DNA of 64,000 nucleotides from Ampelomyces quisqualis. Its lineage: Eukaryota; Ascomycota; Dothideomycetes; Pleosporales; Phaeosphaeriaceae. Both the position numbers and the translations under genes were made by a program. Of this stretch, positions 44,932-57,020 are shown piece by piece. The first letter of the stretch is position 1. Every line of letters begins with the position of its first letter. Where the stretch lies: positions 992,001 to 1,056,000 of the forward strand of contig JAGTXZ010000005.1 in assembly GCA_018398575.1 (NCBI GenBank), read 5' to 3'. The notes under the pieces were generated by a model. That model made no database searches, was not told where the DNA came from, and saw only the letters and a list, made by a program, of their open reading frames with translations.

Positions 44932-45612
44932 CTATAAGCTTCCCTGAATACTAGCCCGCAGTTTATTTATGAGGATATCCACTGATTCCATGTCGTTGGC
45001 GTCAAGCTTCTCTTCGGGCTTGTATTTTGCAGGCATGTGCAAGAGGGTCTCGTCCAGTGCCGCTTGGAAGTTCCGTACAGTCGACGAGAGAGCTGTGATG
45101 GCCATCTTGCGCACGATTGGCTCGGGGTCTTCGGTGGCGAGGCGTACGAGGATAGGGATAGCGCCGCAAATGAGGAGCTGCACATTGTCAGCATGTGCCT
45201 CGGGTCCTGAAGGCTACAGGATACTTACACGTTCTTGGGTGCGAATGTTGTTCTGAACAGCGGTACCGCAACACCGTGCTGCAAAGGCTCTGATATCGGG
45301 GTGCTCATTTTCCAGTTCTTTGATCAAGGGCACCCAAAGGTTTAGCGGTTCCATGTTGTTGGCGTTGTCCAGATGCTCTACGAGCTGCTCGAAGTTTTTA
45401 CAAGCTGTGAGTCGAGCATCGATGTTCATCTCGGCGTCCTGAATCACCTCCATGTTCCTTTCCATGTAATAGCTATCTGGTTTGTTGTCGGCAAATACGG
45501 CAGCTAAAGAGTCTGAGGTGATTTGCGTGCGTGAAGCACCTTCTGCTGGTGCGGACGCAGACGAATTCTCAATTCCCCACTTCAGCGCGGCCTGCAGATC
45601 TCGGTTGTTCAT
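44932..45612 (-). CDS. FES1: Hsp70 nucleotide exchange factor Fes1
   Basis: Minus-strand exons 45612..45229 and 45177..44932 give 209 aa, the normal length. Fes1/HspBP1 releases ADP from cytosolic Hsp70 (Ssa1) and promotes degradation of misfolded clients. The N-terminal helix (MNNRDLQAALKWGIENSS) and four armadillo-like repeats (ARLTACKNFEQLVEHLDNANNM; DIRAFAARCCGTAVQNNIRTQE; GAIPILVRLATEDPEPIVRKMAITALSS) are plain. The intron (45178..45228) is phase 0 with GTAAGT and GCTGAC. It is divergent from actin. Confidence 0.94.
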
Positions 45613-46652
45613 CTTGCAGATGGTGCGACGGATTGAGTTGCGTAGTCTGAGTAGTCCTAGTGAACACGGGGGTTTGATTGAGCGGGTGGTTGTGCATCTG
45701 AAATAATTTTGGATATGACGCGGGCTAGGGTGGGCCGACAGGTCCAGCGGCTTCGCGATGGTTCCATGGCTGGCAGCTGTCGCACCGGGCTGTCACTGCA
45801 CGACTAGACAAATACGACATGCTGAATGCTGCTACTACTGTGTAAACTGACAGCGACGGGGAAAACTCAAGCCGCCGGCGATCTTGAGCCATACATAACA
45901 AGGATTGATGGGGTTTCGAAGTCGGTGGTCACTTTTCAATGCACACGGGTGCCCCTCCACGGCACGTGACGCTCGCCCGCCTCGCCGCGTATCCGTCCGC
46001 CGCCAGGGGGCGCATAGCGGGGCGTTGGGAGTTGGCGGTGAACATCAGCGGATGCAATCGCACGTCGATTGCCACGAGCACGTCTACGCAACACGTCGTA
46101 CACGGTGGGGACCAAGATACCGCTCTACCACCGTACAGCCTGCTAAGTGCTCAAAAGCGCTGCCTGGCGGTCTGGTTTGACATCAGGTGCGCGAGGAAGC
46201 TCCTTCATGCCGTGGCGGGGAGCTTGCGCGGCAGCCGTGAGAAGAATTGTGCAGCCTAGACGACGGCTGCAATGCGCATATAATGTGCTCCGCGTTGCCT
46301 GTGGAGAGCAGAATACATGCCCAACGCCCCTTCGCAAGCATTCCCGCCGTGCTGTCGTTTGTGCAAAGCCGCATCCTTCACCAACCGCGCAGCTGCTGCC
46401 CGCTAGTAAATCTGGGCAAGGCCGGCCCGCTTATTTCAGCACCCACCACCGACTTGCCTCGCACACCACCACCTTACCCTCCAACGCCCTCAACCTGTCC
46501 TGTAAGCTCCCCGCCACCCGCGCCCTCGCTGCACCGCCATATCGCCGGCATCTCTGAGCATCTCACGCTGACATCTACGTGTCGCAGCCGACACAATTTG
46601 CAGCCGCCGTTTTCTAATTACACCTCCTAATCTACACACATAATCAGTCAAC
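45613..46652. promoter_or_regulatory. Divergent FES1 / ACT1 promoter
   Basis: About 1 kb. A CACGTG palindrome is at 45963-45968. From about 46435 the plus strand is strongly CT/CCA-rich up to the actin start, typical for highly expressed fungal genes. Overlapping short frames here are composition artefacts. Confidence 0.6.
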
Positions 46653-48209
46653 ATGGAAGGTAAGCAGCCAGAGTCCAATGCCCCCATCAGAGCCCTCTGC
46701 ATCCTCAATCGATGCGCCGCCTATCTCAGTGAGCTCCGCTAACCTCCATGTCCACCTGCAGAGGAAGTTGCCGCCCTCGTCATCGACAATGGGTGAGCTC
46801 GTCCCCGAAACACAACTCCAGCCATCCCTGCTGCGGAGAAGCTATCCGCAGCGACCCCTCTACAGCAGCGCGATAGGCATGGCTACCCAAAGGACCACAA
46901 CTGACAACTGCTAGTTCGGGTATGTGCAAGGCCGGTTTCGCCGGTGACGATGCGCCCCGTGCAGTCTTCCGTAAGTTTGACCAACATCGCTTCGTGGCCA
47001 CAAGCAGCGTGGACTGCGATCGCCGTAGTCCGCGCGAGCTTCTGAGATGCACCTACTAACAATGCCGCAGCTTCCATCGTCGGCCGACCGCGCCATCACG
47101 GGTACGAAAACCACTGCGTAGCTCCTTCGTAATTCGCGAGCTGACAACGAGGTAGTATCATGATTGGTATGGGTCAGAAGGACTCCTACGTTGGTGATGA
47201 GGCACAGTCGAAGCGTGGTATCCTGACTTTGCGATACCCGATCGAGCACGGTGTCGTTACCAACTGGGACGACATGGAGAAGATTTGGCACCACACCTTC
47301 TACAACGAGCTGCGTGTCGCCCCCGAGGAGCACCCCGTCCTGCTCACTGAGGCTCCCATCAACCCCAAGTCCAACCGCGAGAAGATGACCCAGATTGTCT
47401 TCGAGACTTTCAACGCCCCCGCGTTCTACGTCTCCATCCAGGCCGTCCTGTCCCTGTACGCCTCTGGTCGTACCACCGGTATTGTGCTCGACTCCGGTGA
47501 CGGTGTCACTCACGTTGTCCCCATTTACGAGGGTTTCGCTCTTCCCCACGCCATCTCCCGTGTCGACATGGCTGGTCGCGATCTGACTGACTACCTCATG
47601 AAGATCTTGGCTGAGCGTGGTTACACCTTCTCTACCACGGCCGAGCGAGAAATCGTCCGCGACATCAAGGAGAAGCTCTGCTACGTCGCCCTTGACTTCG
47701 AGCAGGAGATCCAGACTGCCAGCCAGAGCTCCAGCTTGGAGAAGTCTTACGAGCTTCCCGACGGCCAGGTCATCACTATTGGCAATGAGCGCTTCCGTGC
47801 TCCCGAGGCTCTTTTCCAACCTTCCGTGCTGGGTCTTGAAAGCGGTGGTATCCACGTCACCACTTTCAACTCCATCATGAAGTGCGATGTCGATGTCAGG
47901 AAAGATCTCTACGGCAACATCGTGATGGTACGTATCGCAAATAAGAAAATCGCAGAGTCCTAGACTAATCTGTCGCAGTCTGGTGGAACCACCATGTACC
48001 CTGGTATCTCCGACCGTATGCAAAAGGAAATCACTGCCCTCGCCCCCTCGTCCATGAAGGTCAAGATCATCGCACCTCCGGAGCGCAAGTACTCAGTCTG
48101 GATCGGTGGTTCCATTCTCGCCTCGCTCTCCACCTTCCAGCAGATGTGGATCTCAAAGCAGGAGTACGACGAGAGTGGTCCTTCCATCGTCCACCGCAAG
48201 TGCTTCTAA
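46653..48209 (+). CDS. ACT1: Actin
   Basis: Exons 46653..46659, 46762..46792, 46915..46970, 47071..47101, 47156..47927 and 47979..48209 give exactly 375 aa, the length of conventional actin. It polymerises into microfilaments for polarity, endocytosis and cytokinesis. [42 protein letters not shown] (split over four small exons), the nucleotide loops and the C-terminal SGPSIVHRKCF are all intact. First exon codes for two codons plus one base. Introns cluster at the 5' end, the usual pattern for Pezizomycotina actin. Confidence 0.99.
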
Positions 48210-48921
48210 GGTACGACACGCTTCTTGCCGAGGGGCAAGATCATAACTGACATTCTGCATAGCGTGTTACTGCGCACGTTTTTCGAGATCACGTAAGCCT
48301 GATGGCGGACGCATCAACTTGCTGGTGCTCTGTTACCCCGGGCTTTCACAAATAACGGTTGTTCACAAAAGCGAGCCAGCGGTTGGGTGATGAGTTATGG
48401 AGAAGCTCAAGGTTACGACGGAGCTGTAGTAGGATGATAAGACTGTAGCCTAGAATCTGGAACTTTGACATCCCTTACCTTCGAATCCTTGCGCTTGTAT
48501 CGCCCGTACTCTGACCCGCCACGACTTGCTGCGGATTTCACACATGTTGCGAGCATACGCCCAGGTACGTTTTAAATCAAGGGTGTATGCCACTAGGCGG
48601 ATGCGACGCAGCGGGAGCCTGATAAACAATCAAAGGGAAGTTGCGACGAGCGCTCGTGCGGATCACACAATCTCTACCCATACTACGCGCTAGGTTGCGC
48701 TCCCTAGGAGACATCTTCCGACCAAGCTCATCTTATCCGCCCGCACTTCATTGAGAGCTGTGCAGTCGATACCAGTTTTGACTTTGGTGCACTGAGTGAG
48801 GCAGACACAGTCAATAAGCTTGCTCACATGACATGCTTGCGTGGCCTCCCACGTAGCTTCCGCGCCAGGTGCGACCGTGTCTCTACCCGCAAAGCCTGAC
48901 CAGGATCTATACAGACGATCA
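48210..48921. other. Convergent 3' region ACT1 / HET gene
   Basis: Actin 3' untranslated region and HET-gene 3' end. No other gene or repeat recognised. Confidence 0.5.
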
Positions 48922-51251
48922 CTACACGATTTTTACTACAGTGTCATGCATTATCTCAGACGCCTCGGACTCATCTTCAAGCTGCACTTCACCACGTTGA
49001 TTGACCAGAAGACCAATTCTTTCGAATGTCCGAACCTCCACTTCCGCTGCAGACGCTTCAGCAGACGTCTCGCAGTTCTGCTTCAACACCAGGTAGACCA
49101 AATACTCGTCTTGCTCGAACTGATTCTTCAGTGGATACTTCGATCCAATCAACCTCAGGCAATACACTTCTGTGCTTTGGTCCGGACCACAGTCGACGTC
49201 AAAATCCAACCAAATTGTATTGTCGGAGCAAGGTTTCTTCCCGACCGCCGTGATGGTCCAGTTGTGGTGTGGTACTGTACTGTACAATGTGGCTTTGATC
49301 AAGGTTCCACGCAAAACGATATACCCAGAAAGCAAACTACCAGTCATATCGCCATTATTGATTGGAGTACAAGTCGCTGTCAGCACCTGGGCGTAGAAAT
49401 ACGTCCTTCTTTGGCTAACCGCTCCACCTGCAAGACCTGGTCGCAGGTAGTTCATGTTGCGGTAGTTGATAGAGCTCTTATCTCCCATGAGACTTTTGCT
49501 AACGATGGATGCCCAGGAGAACGTAGGTGCTCGCCACGGCACGCGTCTGCATACAAAATATGGCTCATCTGTCATCCAGACCAGGTCCACAATCAGGTTC
49601 TCTTTCCAAAGGCCAGCAACGTATTCCCACCCGGTAGTTTTCCTGACATATTTCGCGAGTCCAGATATTGCGGGGAATATGTCTTCTTGCTCGGTCAAAC
49701 CCATGCGTGAGTAATCTGCAATGACGGTATGCCATATTTCCGGTCCTCGGCGAAGCTTCCAATCATCTAGCTGCATCGAGTACGGATGAAACATGTCCTT
49801 GGTCGCTAGCCACGATCCCGGTCGTGCTATCATTCCAGCTGGTCTCAGGCCCTGACATTCACATGTCAAACGCTGCATACACTCCCAAATCAACTCATTT
49901 TGAGTAAAATGAAGGACTCTTGGGCTCAGAAGTCTCTCTTGATGCACCCAACCGCGCTTCAGGAGCGGTAGCTCATGCGGAATATGCGTGAGCTGTGTAC
50001 GAGTGCGGATCTTTCCGAGGTTCTCGCTATCCGGGCGGTCCTCTATGGGATGATCTATGTGTGATGCGTCCGCATGTCGGAAGATGCCTTGATGAGGCCC
50101 AGCTGATGCAGAACCCGCAATGGTGAGAACGGAGTTGTGGTATATCTCGGCCATGCGAGCGGACTCCACTTGCCAGTCAGCGCGATCGTCTTGCAAAATG
50201 CATAACGAGTCAATCCATAAATACTGGATACCGAGGGTTCTGGCTACTATCACAGCGTCTTTGAAGGTGGCCGGTAACTCAGCCCACGGGATGGCTTCCT
50301 TATGTTTGGACAGCGATTCTCGTGTACTTACAAGTGGCATCTCGCCACCCCAGCAATGGCTCAAACAAGCCCAATATCCTCCCTTGTGGTCCGTCTCTAC
50401 CAGACGAACATCCTTGGCATCAGAAACACCAACATCCACAACACGAGAGGGTAGTCTCGGAGGGCCTTCTGGTGACACTAACCTCGGACACAGGAGATTG
50501 TGGGTTTTCACACACTCTTCGAGCCATCTGCCAATTGTACGAAAAGCTTCTCTCGAGCCGGTGAAACCAGATATTGGTGTAGAGACTGGTATTATTGGAT
50601 CGTCGCTGCCTAAATCATTCTCAGCTTGCCATTGCTTGTCTTATCGAAACGGAACTCACGGTCCTTGACAAAAAACTCTCTGTCTGAAACATCGTAGGAT
50701 CGCAAGCCGAATTTCAAGCCTGAGTCCTCAAACCTCCCGGTAAAAGTAATATCTATGGAACGGTTACTATCTCGAGAGTATACGGGCAAACCCGCGTTCT
50801 TGCTCGTCGCGTCTTGATTTCTCTCCTTGTTCTTCCTCATTCCATCTCCCTTCCCCATCTCTCTGCATCCCAACAAGCAGTATCCACATCCACAAGCCAA
50901 GCTCTTTGCCAAAGAGCCTTTCGCACTATCCCACGTTCTCTCCGGGTCGTTTTTGATCCTTTCCGCGTACGCTTCGAGAGCCTTGCACATTGGAATGGGC
51001 GGGTCCTCGTCCATGACTGCGTGGACAATGTGGAGTAGCAGAAAAAGCGTCAGATCAAGGTGGCAAGAGCAGATGACACTTGAGGCATCAGTCGTAAGCT
51101 CGAAGATAGCCGCCCTGTGTTGCCATGCTTGTCGCGCCGCACAAGGTTCGCGATTGGCTTCGCTTCGCGAGCTCATGCAGGTGTGGAGTGATGAGATGCA
51201 TAACGCGCGGCGCGTACTGGAACACGAGCACGAGAACGAGCACGAACACAT
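48922..51251 (-). CDS. HET-domain protein (heterokaryon incompatibility type)
   Basis: Minus-strand exons 51251..50660 and 50609..48922 give 759 aa. The HET domain begins near residue 277: YWACLSHCWGG, then LPATFKDAVIVARTLGIQYLWIDSLCI, and AEIYHNSVLTIAGSASAGPHQGIF, followed by RGWVHQERLLSPRVLHF, all diagnostic. HET proteins trigger cell death on fusion of unlike hyphae; many family members have other or unknown roles. The N-terminal about 200 residues contain a Cys-rich patch (SLACGCGYCLLGC) and no named domain. The intron (50610..50659, GTGAGT...TTTAG) is firm. The start is uncertain: ATG 51251 lies in a Cys/Ser low-complexity run; the ATG about 25 codons later (MSSRSEANRE) is also plausible. 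Confidence 0.88.
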
Positions 51252-52430
51252 GTAACTTGCGTGTTCTGTTGGAAAGCATGGACGTGTGGAGGTTGCGCAT
51301 GAAAGATTTGCTTTGGCCCATGCAAGAAGTCTAAATACGGACGAGTTTACGACACACGAACAAATCGATTATCGCACACGAATCTCGCTTGTAAAAAATC
51401 CTTGTTTAACTTGTCAAATGAACACTGATGGGTATGCAAGAATTTTGGGTGCAGTGTAGACTTGAATGATAGCAAGTCGGTACAGCGTCAATATATCAAC
51501 TGGTTCTGTGATGCGACCACGTTTACGAGAAACTTCTGAACAGCATTTCATAGATGGCACTTTTCAAGTCACGTTGAACTTTTATAATTCCATACATGTC
51601 CATGCGATCGAACATGTTTCTCCGACCCCCCATTCCAAGTCCGTTTCGCTGTCGGTTGACAGCGTCTTTGCTCCTTCCAACATGCATTTCACCGAGGCTA
51701 TGGCTCCTATCTACGCATGCTTTGCAATATCTTCGTTACCGACAGTACTTGCCACGGCTGTATCTGATAGTCTGCGTCAGTGTCCTTCGGCTTCTTCTTT
51801 ATTTGGCAGATGCCAAGAAAGTGTTACAGCTTTCACTCAGACATAAGGACACAGTGCATTCTCGTAGTTGCATCCCGACCCTACTCCTCGTTTCCACCAG
51901 CCGGTACTCCGCCAACCCCGGTGTCCCTCAGCCTAGCTCGCAAAATATCAGCTGGTAGCCAACATACCAGTCCCAGAATCTCTATCAAGACGAGCGCAAG
52001 TGTCTTGACGTCGCGACAATGCGCCGCTCGCGGCGAAACCACAATGACGCTCGCGACCAAGATCACGCACACATGACCGTCCACAAGACTGACGTGATCA
52101 GAAACGGCCCGGAAAATCGACGACAACGAGTATTTCGCTTTTCTCGAGAGTGCAGGGCACGGCAAGACTACCGAAATGTCTACCGCGCGAGTGGGCAAGT
52201 CGAGAATTTCCGATAAAAATGTCCTCCGAGAACTATATGCATGATGTAACACGTTGACGCTGATTGATTCCGACATACAGCGCCTTCGTCGATGCCCCGG
52301 TCAATGGTATTGCAGTAGCGACGGAGCCGCTGTTAGGCCTGAGTGTCCTTGACAGAAGCAAAGTCTTACTATAGTAGCAGGCCAGAGATGACTTTAATCT
52401 ACACCAAGTTGGCATAGAGATGGTATATTC
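51252..52430. other. HET-gene promoter and adjoining sequence
   Basis: Ordinary composition with overlapping short frames on both strands (up to 131 codons, minus strand ATG 52276). None shows family resemblance. It leads into the AT-rich island. Confidence 0.4.
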
Positions 52431-52793
52431 AAAAAAAACTTAATTCAGTACTTTTGTGTGCCCGCTCTCCCCTACCATTACAGCCTTTACACCCAGCTTT
52501 GATACTATTTAGTAGAGAAAGTAGGTGTTCTTCTATAATTTGATCCCAGCCTTCTTGTACAATAACTCAAAGATAAGTGTATTTTCATCCAATCGTTTAT
52601 CTTATTCTACACTGCCTTAATAGGGGTAAGATCTAGAGAGACAGCTAGCCAAAAGATAGGATAGACCTTACCGTAGAGAGTGTTCGTCCTTTACCTCTTA
52701 AGCAGCATAGACTGGAGCATTGTTATGCGTAAGTATCTGTCCTGATCTCATCCTGATTTATTCATCTGCAAGAGCAACGATCTTTTCTGCGTA

Positions 52794-52950
52794 CAGTGCC
52801 CCCCCTAAACGGCTCGTTAGGGCTCTATCGCGCAACAAGGGGGGCATAGCTAGAGTAAATTGCCAATCAGATCTTCTATTATTCCTTAACAGCCTCTGTG
52901 CTACCCTTGTCCCGTGTAGGAGCGCTAATAATTCGTATAGGGGGGCACTG
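52794..52950. mobile_element. 157-bp MITE with TA target duplication
   Basis: The ends are inverted copies: left CAGTGCCCCCCC..., right ...GGGGGGCACTG, extending imperfectly to about 27 bp (TAAACGGCTCGTTAG versus TATACGAATTATTAG). TA dinucleotides flank both sides (52792-52793 and 52951-52952), the hallmark of Tc1/mariner-pogo insertions. The interior has no transposase, so it would be non-autonomous. Confidence 0.72.
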
Positions 52951-53364
52951 TAGTTTTACAGAACGCTTTATTTTTCCATCTCTAGCAGGATCGCGCGGTC
53001 TACACTTGCGCTTACTCACTATTAGAGTTGCACAGGGGTTGGCGCGCGTTTCTACACAGAGCTTTGGTGCACGAAATCGTCTGCCATCTGCGTACTGTAA
53101 TATCAGGCATAGGTACGGAATGCTCCATAGTGTAGGTAGAGTATGTGGCTTGATAGATTGCAGGGCTGTGAAGCACGAATTTCACAGGCATTGTCGGAGC
53201 TGACCGCGGTCTCCGGTACCTAGTACAATTATATCGGAAGGGACGGGTAGTGGGTAGCAGAACCTGCGTTTCGCTTCCCGAAGCCGTTGAATTATTGTAC
53301 CTAGATCTGCACACACGGACCCCGTACCCACTTACACTACCACTTACACTACTTTTGCCTCATA

Positions 53365-53464
53365 CTGTATGAATTCACGACGAGAAGCCAAGCTGGTGCA
53401 CGGCCTACGACTGTTACAATCGAGGGCGTGCACTTGCTTGGCTTTTCGTCGAGCATTAATACAG
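53365..53464. repeat. Foldback inverted repeat, 38-bp arms
   Basis: Left arm 53365..53402 and right arm 53427..53464 are inverted copies with about six or seven mismatches (core ..CGACGA.AAGCCAAGC..GTGCACG). A 24-base loop separates them. It could be a small foldback element or a transposon terminus pair. Confidence 0.7.
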
Positions 53465-54511
53465 TACAACGTACTACAGTACATACATAATTGCATGTCA
53501 TTGCGCTCAATGAATTTCAGTCGCTAAAAGTCGCGTCGATTAGGTTTGAAACCTTGACAGGCTATTGCTAGGACTTGTGTTGTATAGGTAAGACGCGGTT
53601 AATGTTATTGCTACAAATGACCTTCCGCCAAAACTGTTCTTAACAAAATGTTATCTCGATACAGACTGTTAGTACGGAGTGCGCCACAGGCATCACCTTT
53701 CGCGATAAGTCCACTGCAGATCCAAAGTGGCGTCAAGGGGATGTACGGTAGAGAATCTGTTGGCAGTTATACCTTGATGCCACTCGTGCACACCTTTGCG
53801 GGGAGACGTCATTGCCCACCCCCATAGGGACTGCCGCCAACCCCTCCAAGACGCCGCCAAGCCAAATTAGCCAACCATCTTAAGTGATTCCAGCCTCACA
53901 CTCAGATCCCGTTAGACTTAAATCAAGAAATTCTTAGTTTTCTAAATTCCTTAACTTCTGTACTACTTTGAAGCATCTCTCTACCTACATTCTTTTAAAT
54001 AGTAATTAACTTAGAGTATTTGAAATATTATCTTTGTCTCTTACAACTAAGAAAAGTTTACAGTGCGTGGGTACCTTTAGGGGCAGTATAGATAGCAAGT
54101 TATAGGGGTAGGCTGCAGCCTCTATAGAAATAGGTAATAAGTTCTCTTATTTTTGCGCGCACTGTTATAGCCAGATTAGCATATTTAGCTTCGCCTTTCT
54201 CTCTCAATTGCTTAAATAACACCCGGCCCCAAAGCTTAGGTCTACTCGCCCGACGAGCCAAGCAGAGCTGCGGCCAAAAGGGATTGCCAAGCCAGGCGCG
54301 ACTTTTGGCGCGGGACACTTAATGTCTCTACTACCACTTATCTAAATCGGACAATTCTGGCACTACTAATAAGCAGGTTAAAGTGCGTATTACTTAATGT
54401 ACCTGCAATGCAGTACTATCACAGGTTGAACGTAACGCTGCTTACAGCAAAGGGTAGCATCTAAAAGGTGTAATGTGTACCGGAGGCGGCAGCTGCACTA
54501 CCCACAACCCT

Positions 54512-54539
54512 ATCTTAAACTAAAGCTTTAGTTTAAGAT
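54512..54539. repeat. Perfect 28-bp palindrome
   Basis: Two 14-bp halves meet at the AAGCTT centre and match with no mismatch and no loop. It stands inside the AT-rich island; its origin is not evident. Confidence 0.9.
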
Positions 54540-54650
54540 CGACTTGTAGGATCCCTAAACCAATGTAACTACCATACAAAAAGACTAGGTAGCACCATTT
54601 GGCAGTCTTCAAACACGAAATTTCACGTTTTCAGGGTACAATATGCGCGT

Positions 54651-55121
54651 GCCCTGCCAAAGTATCATTTGGCTTGGTAATCTCGTTTGGCATGGGAGAG
54701 CCGACCTCCGGTCGACTTGGTGGAAGTACTCCGTACTGGCAACACGAAATGGTCTTATAGTTTGCGACGATAGGTTAGCTATATGTAGGAGATGCTATGC
54801 TATTGGAGTAAAGAATCTTAGACGACATTCCATGCCCCGAGCGTCTTGGGCCCATATTTGCATCCGCACATGCACCCCCCTTGTAGTATCAGAGTTGCAC
54901 ACCTGTAGCTCAGTATGTTACCCCTGACTGAACGAAGGTGATACAGGCTTAGGGTAGGGACTAGAGTACCTGCTAGGTATAAATCGCGATCAACTGCATC
55001 AATTTAATCCGTCACCTACTCCTGCCACTCTCTTCGTTTGCCTGTTTTCACATTCTTGTCGCTCTCTTCGTTCACCTGTTCTTACATTGGTCTCTTGTAA
55101 CTCTCTTTCTTGCTTTTCATT
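54651..55121. promoter_or_regulatory. Promoter and leader of the TLC-like gene
   Basis: A TATAAAT box is at 54978-54984, about 140 bp before the start codon. Two tandem 34-bp pyrimidine-rich units (55028-55061, 55062-55095), each opening CTCTCTTCGTT, lie in the leader. Confidence 0.55.
55028..55095 (+). repeat. Tandem 34-bp leader repeat
   Basis: Two direct copies beginning CTCTCTTCGTT and sharing CCTGTT.T.ACATT. They sit between TATA box and ATG, so they are probably transcribed. Confidence 0.7.
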
Positions 55122-56234
55122 ATGGCCACTATCAGCGTACGACACGTGACTGACACTTATAATGACCATTCAGGTCGGCCCAAAGTTGTCATGCACCCCA
55201 ACCAAGAAGTCTCTCAACTTGCACCGTACGCCAGCCTTATACTCATCGTGACCCTTGTCATGTTCTTTTTAGTGCGGTATTACATCTTTGAAGGCTTCCT
55301 TCTCGATCGCATCTATGGAGAAACCTACCGCAAGTTGAACGACAACCAACGGAGAGGATTCATCAATCACCATGTCGCCGCCACTGCAAAACTAGTTATG
55401 CTGTTTTCTGCGGCTATACCATTCTTCTCGATCATGTCAGGAAATGCCACCCTGAGCACACATGTTGGGGGTTCGAAGGCGACGTATGGCGATAGTATGT
55501 TCACACCTAGAGACCAACAAAACAATGCTAACGAAAGATAGTTCTGCTTGTACTCTTTCAACTTTTTACTGCCATGTACATCTTTGAGCTTATATTCCGT
55601 GCGAAGTTGTCAATAATAGCCGTTTGCCACCACATTGGCTCTGTCACCATGTCAGCGGTCGCTGTGTCCTTGGCTGTGAACTGGGAAAACCACCCTGACG
55701 CTACTTTGGAATTTATCATGTGCTGTTTGTGGGGTAAGTTCAATTGCCTTGAAGCGCGCTTCGCTCGCTGATTGCGCAAAAATAGGAATGTTTGACGTTA
55801 TTGCTGAGTCCTGGCCTCATTTTGCCATCATTTTGTACCGCGTGTACGAGAACGACCATAAATTCCTGAGCAAAGTCATGCTCTCCGCAACGATCATCAC
55901 CCTGATCGGCACCATCGTCGAAACCATTGTGGTCATGTATTTCTGGGCTTCGGCATGGGACCGGTGGACCTTGGCTTTTAAGATCATTACGCCGATCCTA
56001 CATGTCGTGTTTGCCGCTGCTCAGCTTTGGGGGACAAAGAACTTCTACTCCATGTGGCAAAGTCAGAATCAGAAACTTCAAGGGAAACCTGATGATTTTG
56101 AGACAGGCGAAGTCAAATCGATCACCAGTGACAATGCGTCAGATAAATCTGGCGACAGAACAACTGCAAAAACAGAGAAGCTAGAAGCCACTACTACAAA
56201 CACCCCTCTAACATGTCCAACTCACGCAGCCTAA
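55122..56234 (+). CDS. TLC-type multi-span membrane protein
   Basis: Exons 55122..55494, 55542..55733 and 55786..56234 give 337 aa. About seven hydrophobic spans. The order (LLDRIYGETYRKLNDNQRRGFINHHVAATAKL; YIFELIFRAKLSIIAVCHHIGSVTMSA; MFDVIAESWPHFAIILYRVY; WTLAFKIITPILHVVFAAAQLWG) matches a common filamentous-fungal family annotated as TLC-domain proteins. The His pairs in the second and fourth spans fit a TLC fold. The first 50 residues and the last 50 (Lys/Thr/Asp-rich) are soluble. Substrate unknown; lipid-related by fold only. All introns are phase 1 with GTA(T/A)G donors. Confidence 0.82.
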
Positions 56235-57020
56235 TCGAGTAAGCGATCACGACACGAACCTGATCTGAGCCACCCCTAGCTCTCTATCCTTGTACCTAAC
56301 ATCCTTCGCGCGGCGACGCGTCACCTTCAACGGGCACGTTAAAGCCAGGTAAAGAGAAAGGCATGCCAACAGATGCACGTTCAAGGATGTCTTGCTAGAA
56401 GCCTTTACTAGCGCACAAATCAATATATCCATGTACCACGGTATCCTCTTGCCTCTATACTCCAGTCTGTTACCTATTGGAATGAACTTTCTACCTAACA
56501 TCACTTAAGCATCTATTCTTATAGTGGCAGGCTGTACGGGCTTGTTTGTCCAATGTGGGCTTTGTCTGGTGACGCGGCTGGACGCTGTACGTCCCGGGGC
56601 TCGGGTGAGTGTGCGATTCATGAGGCTCTTGATGATGGTGTCTGCATTGGACTGCTTCTGGGTCGAGGAATTTGCCAAACTGTCAGATGGAGGAGCCTGG
56701 CAGGGCTGAGTGAGGCAACAGAGAAAGTGAGCTTAGTGGAGGTGGGTTGGCAGATAAGATGTTGAAACTTGATAGGAGTGCAGCTGCTGTGACATTTGAG
56801 TTGAGGGGGAATAATTCCGGCAAAGAATAAGTTTTCTCTTGCGTATGATGAGTAGCAGAGTGTGGTAGCGTGTGACGCAGTTGTATGTGACATTGGATGA
56901 TACTGTCATTGATTCGAGTATCGTACCTCGTCGCCACACCTTGTGACTTACTATTATTTGTGCGATTAGGATTTGGTATATATATAGGTGGCCGAAGCAC
57001 TAACTTTAAGCAAGCGCTGC
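56235..57020. other. Convergent 3' region, TLC-like / MFS
   Basis: No supported gene. A (TA)n microtract is at about 56978-56988. Confidence 0.4.

Larger units (their letters stand above)
52431..54650. mobile_element. A/T-rich, repeat-bearing island (decayed transposon debris)
   Basis: Composition shifts to TA-rich with short homopolymers and no long frames, as seen in RIP-mutated repeats of filamentous ascomycetes. It carries a MITE, a foldback and a palindrome listed separately, plus small GC-richer islets (54205-54310). I cannot name the parent elements. RIP is an inference from composition by eye; no dinucleotide index was computed. Confidence 0.5.

Noticed and set aside
46911..48023. 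370-codon open frame antisense to actin
   Set aside because: A known kind of shadow frame from biased third positions; actin on the plus strand is certain.
51881..52276. 131-codon minus-strand frame with two hydrophobic stretches
   Set aside because: Resembles a membrane protein only by composition; competing frames overlap it and it adjoins the repeat island.
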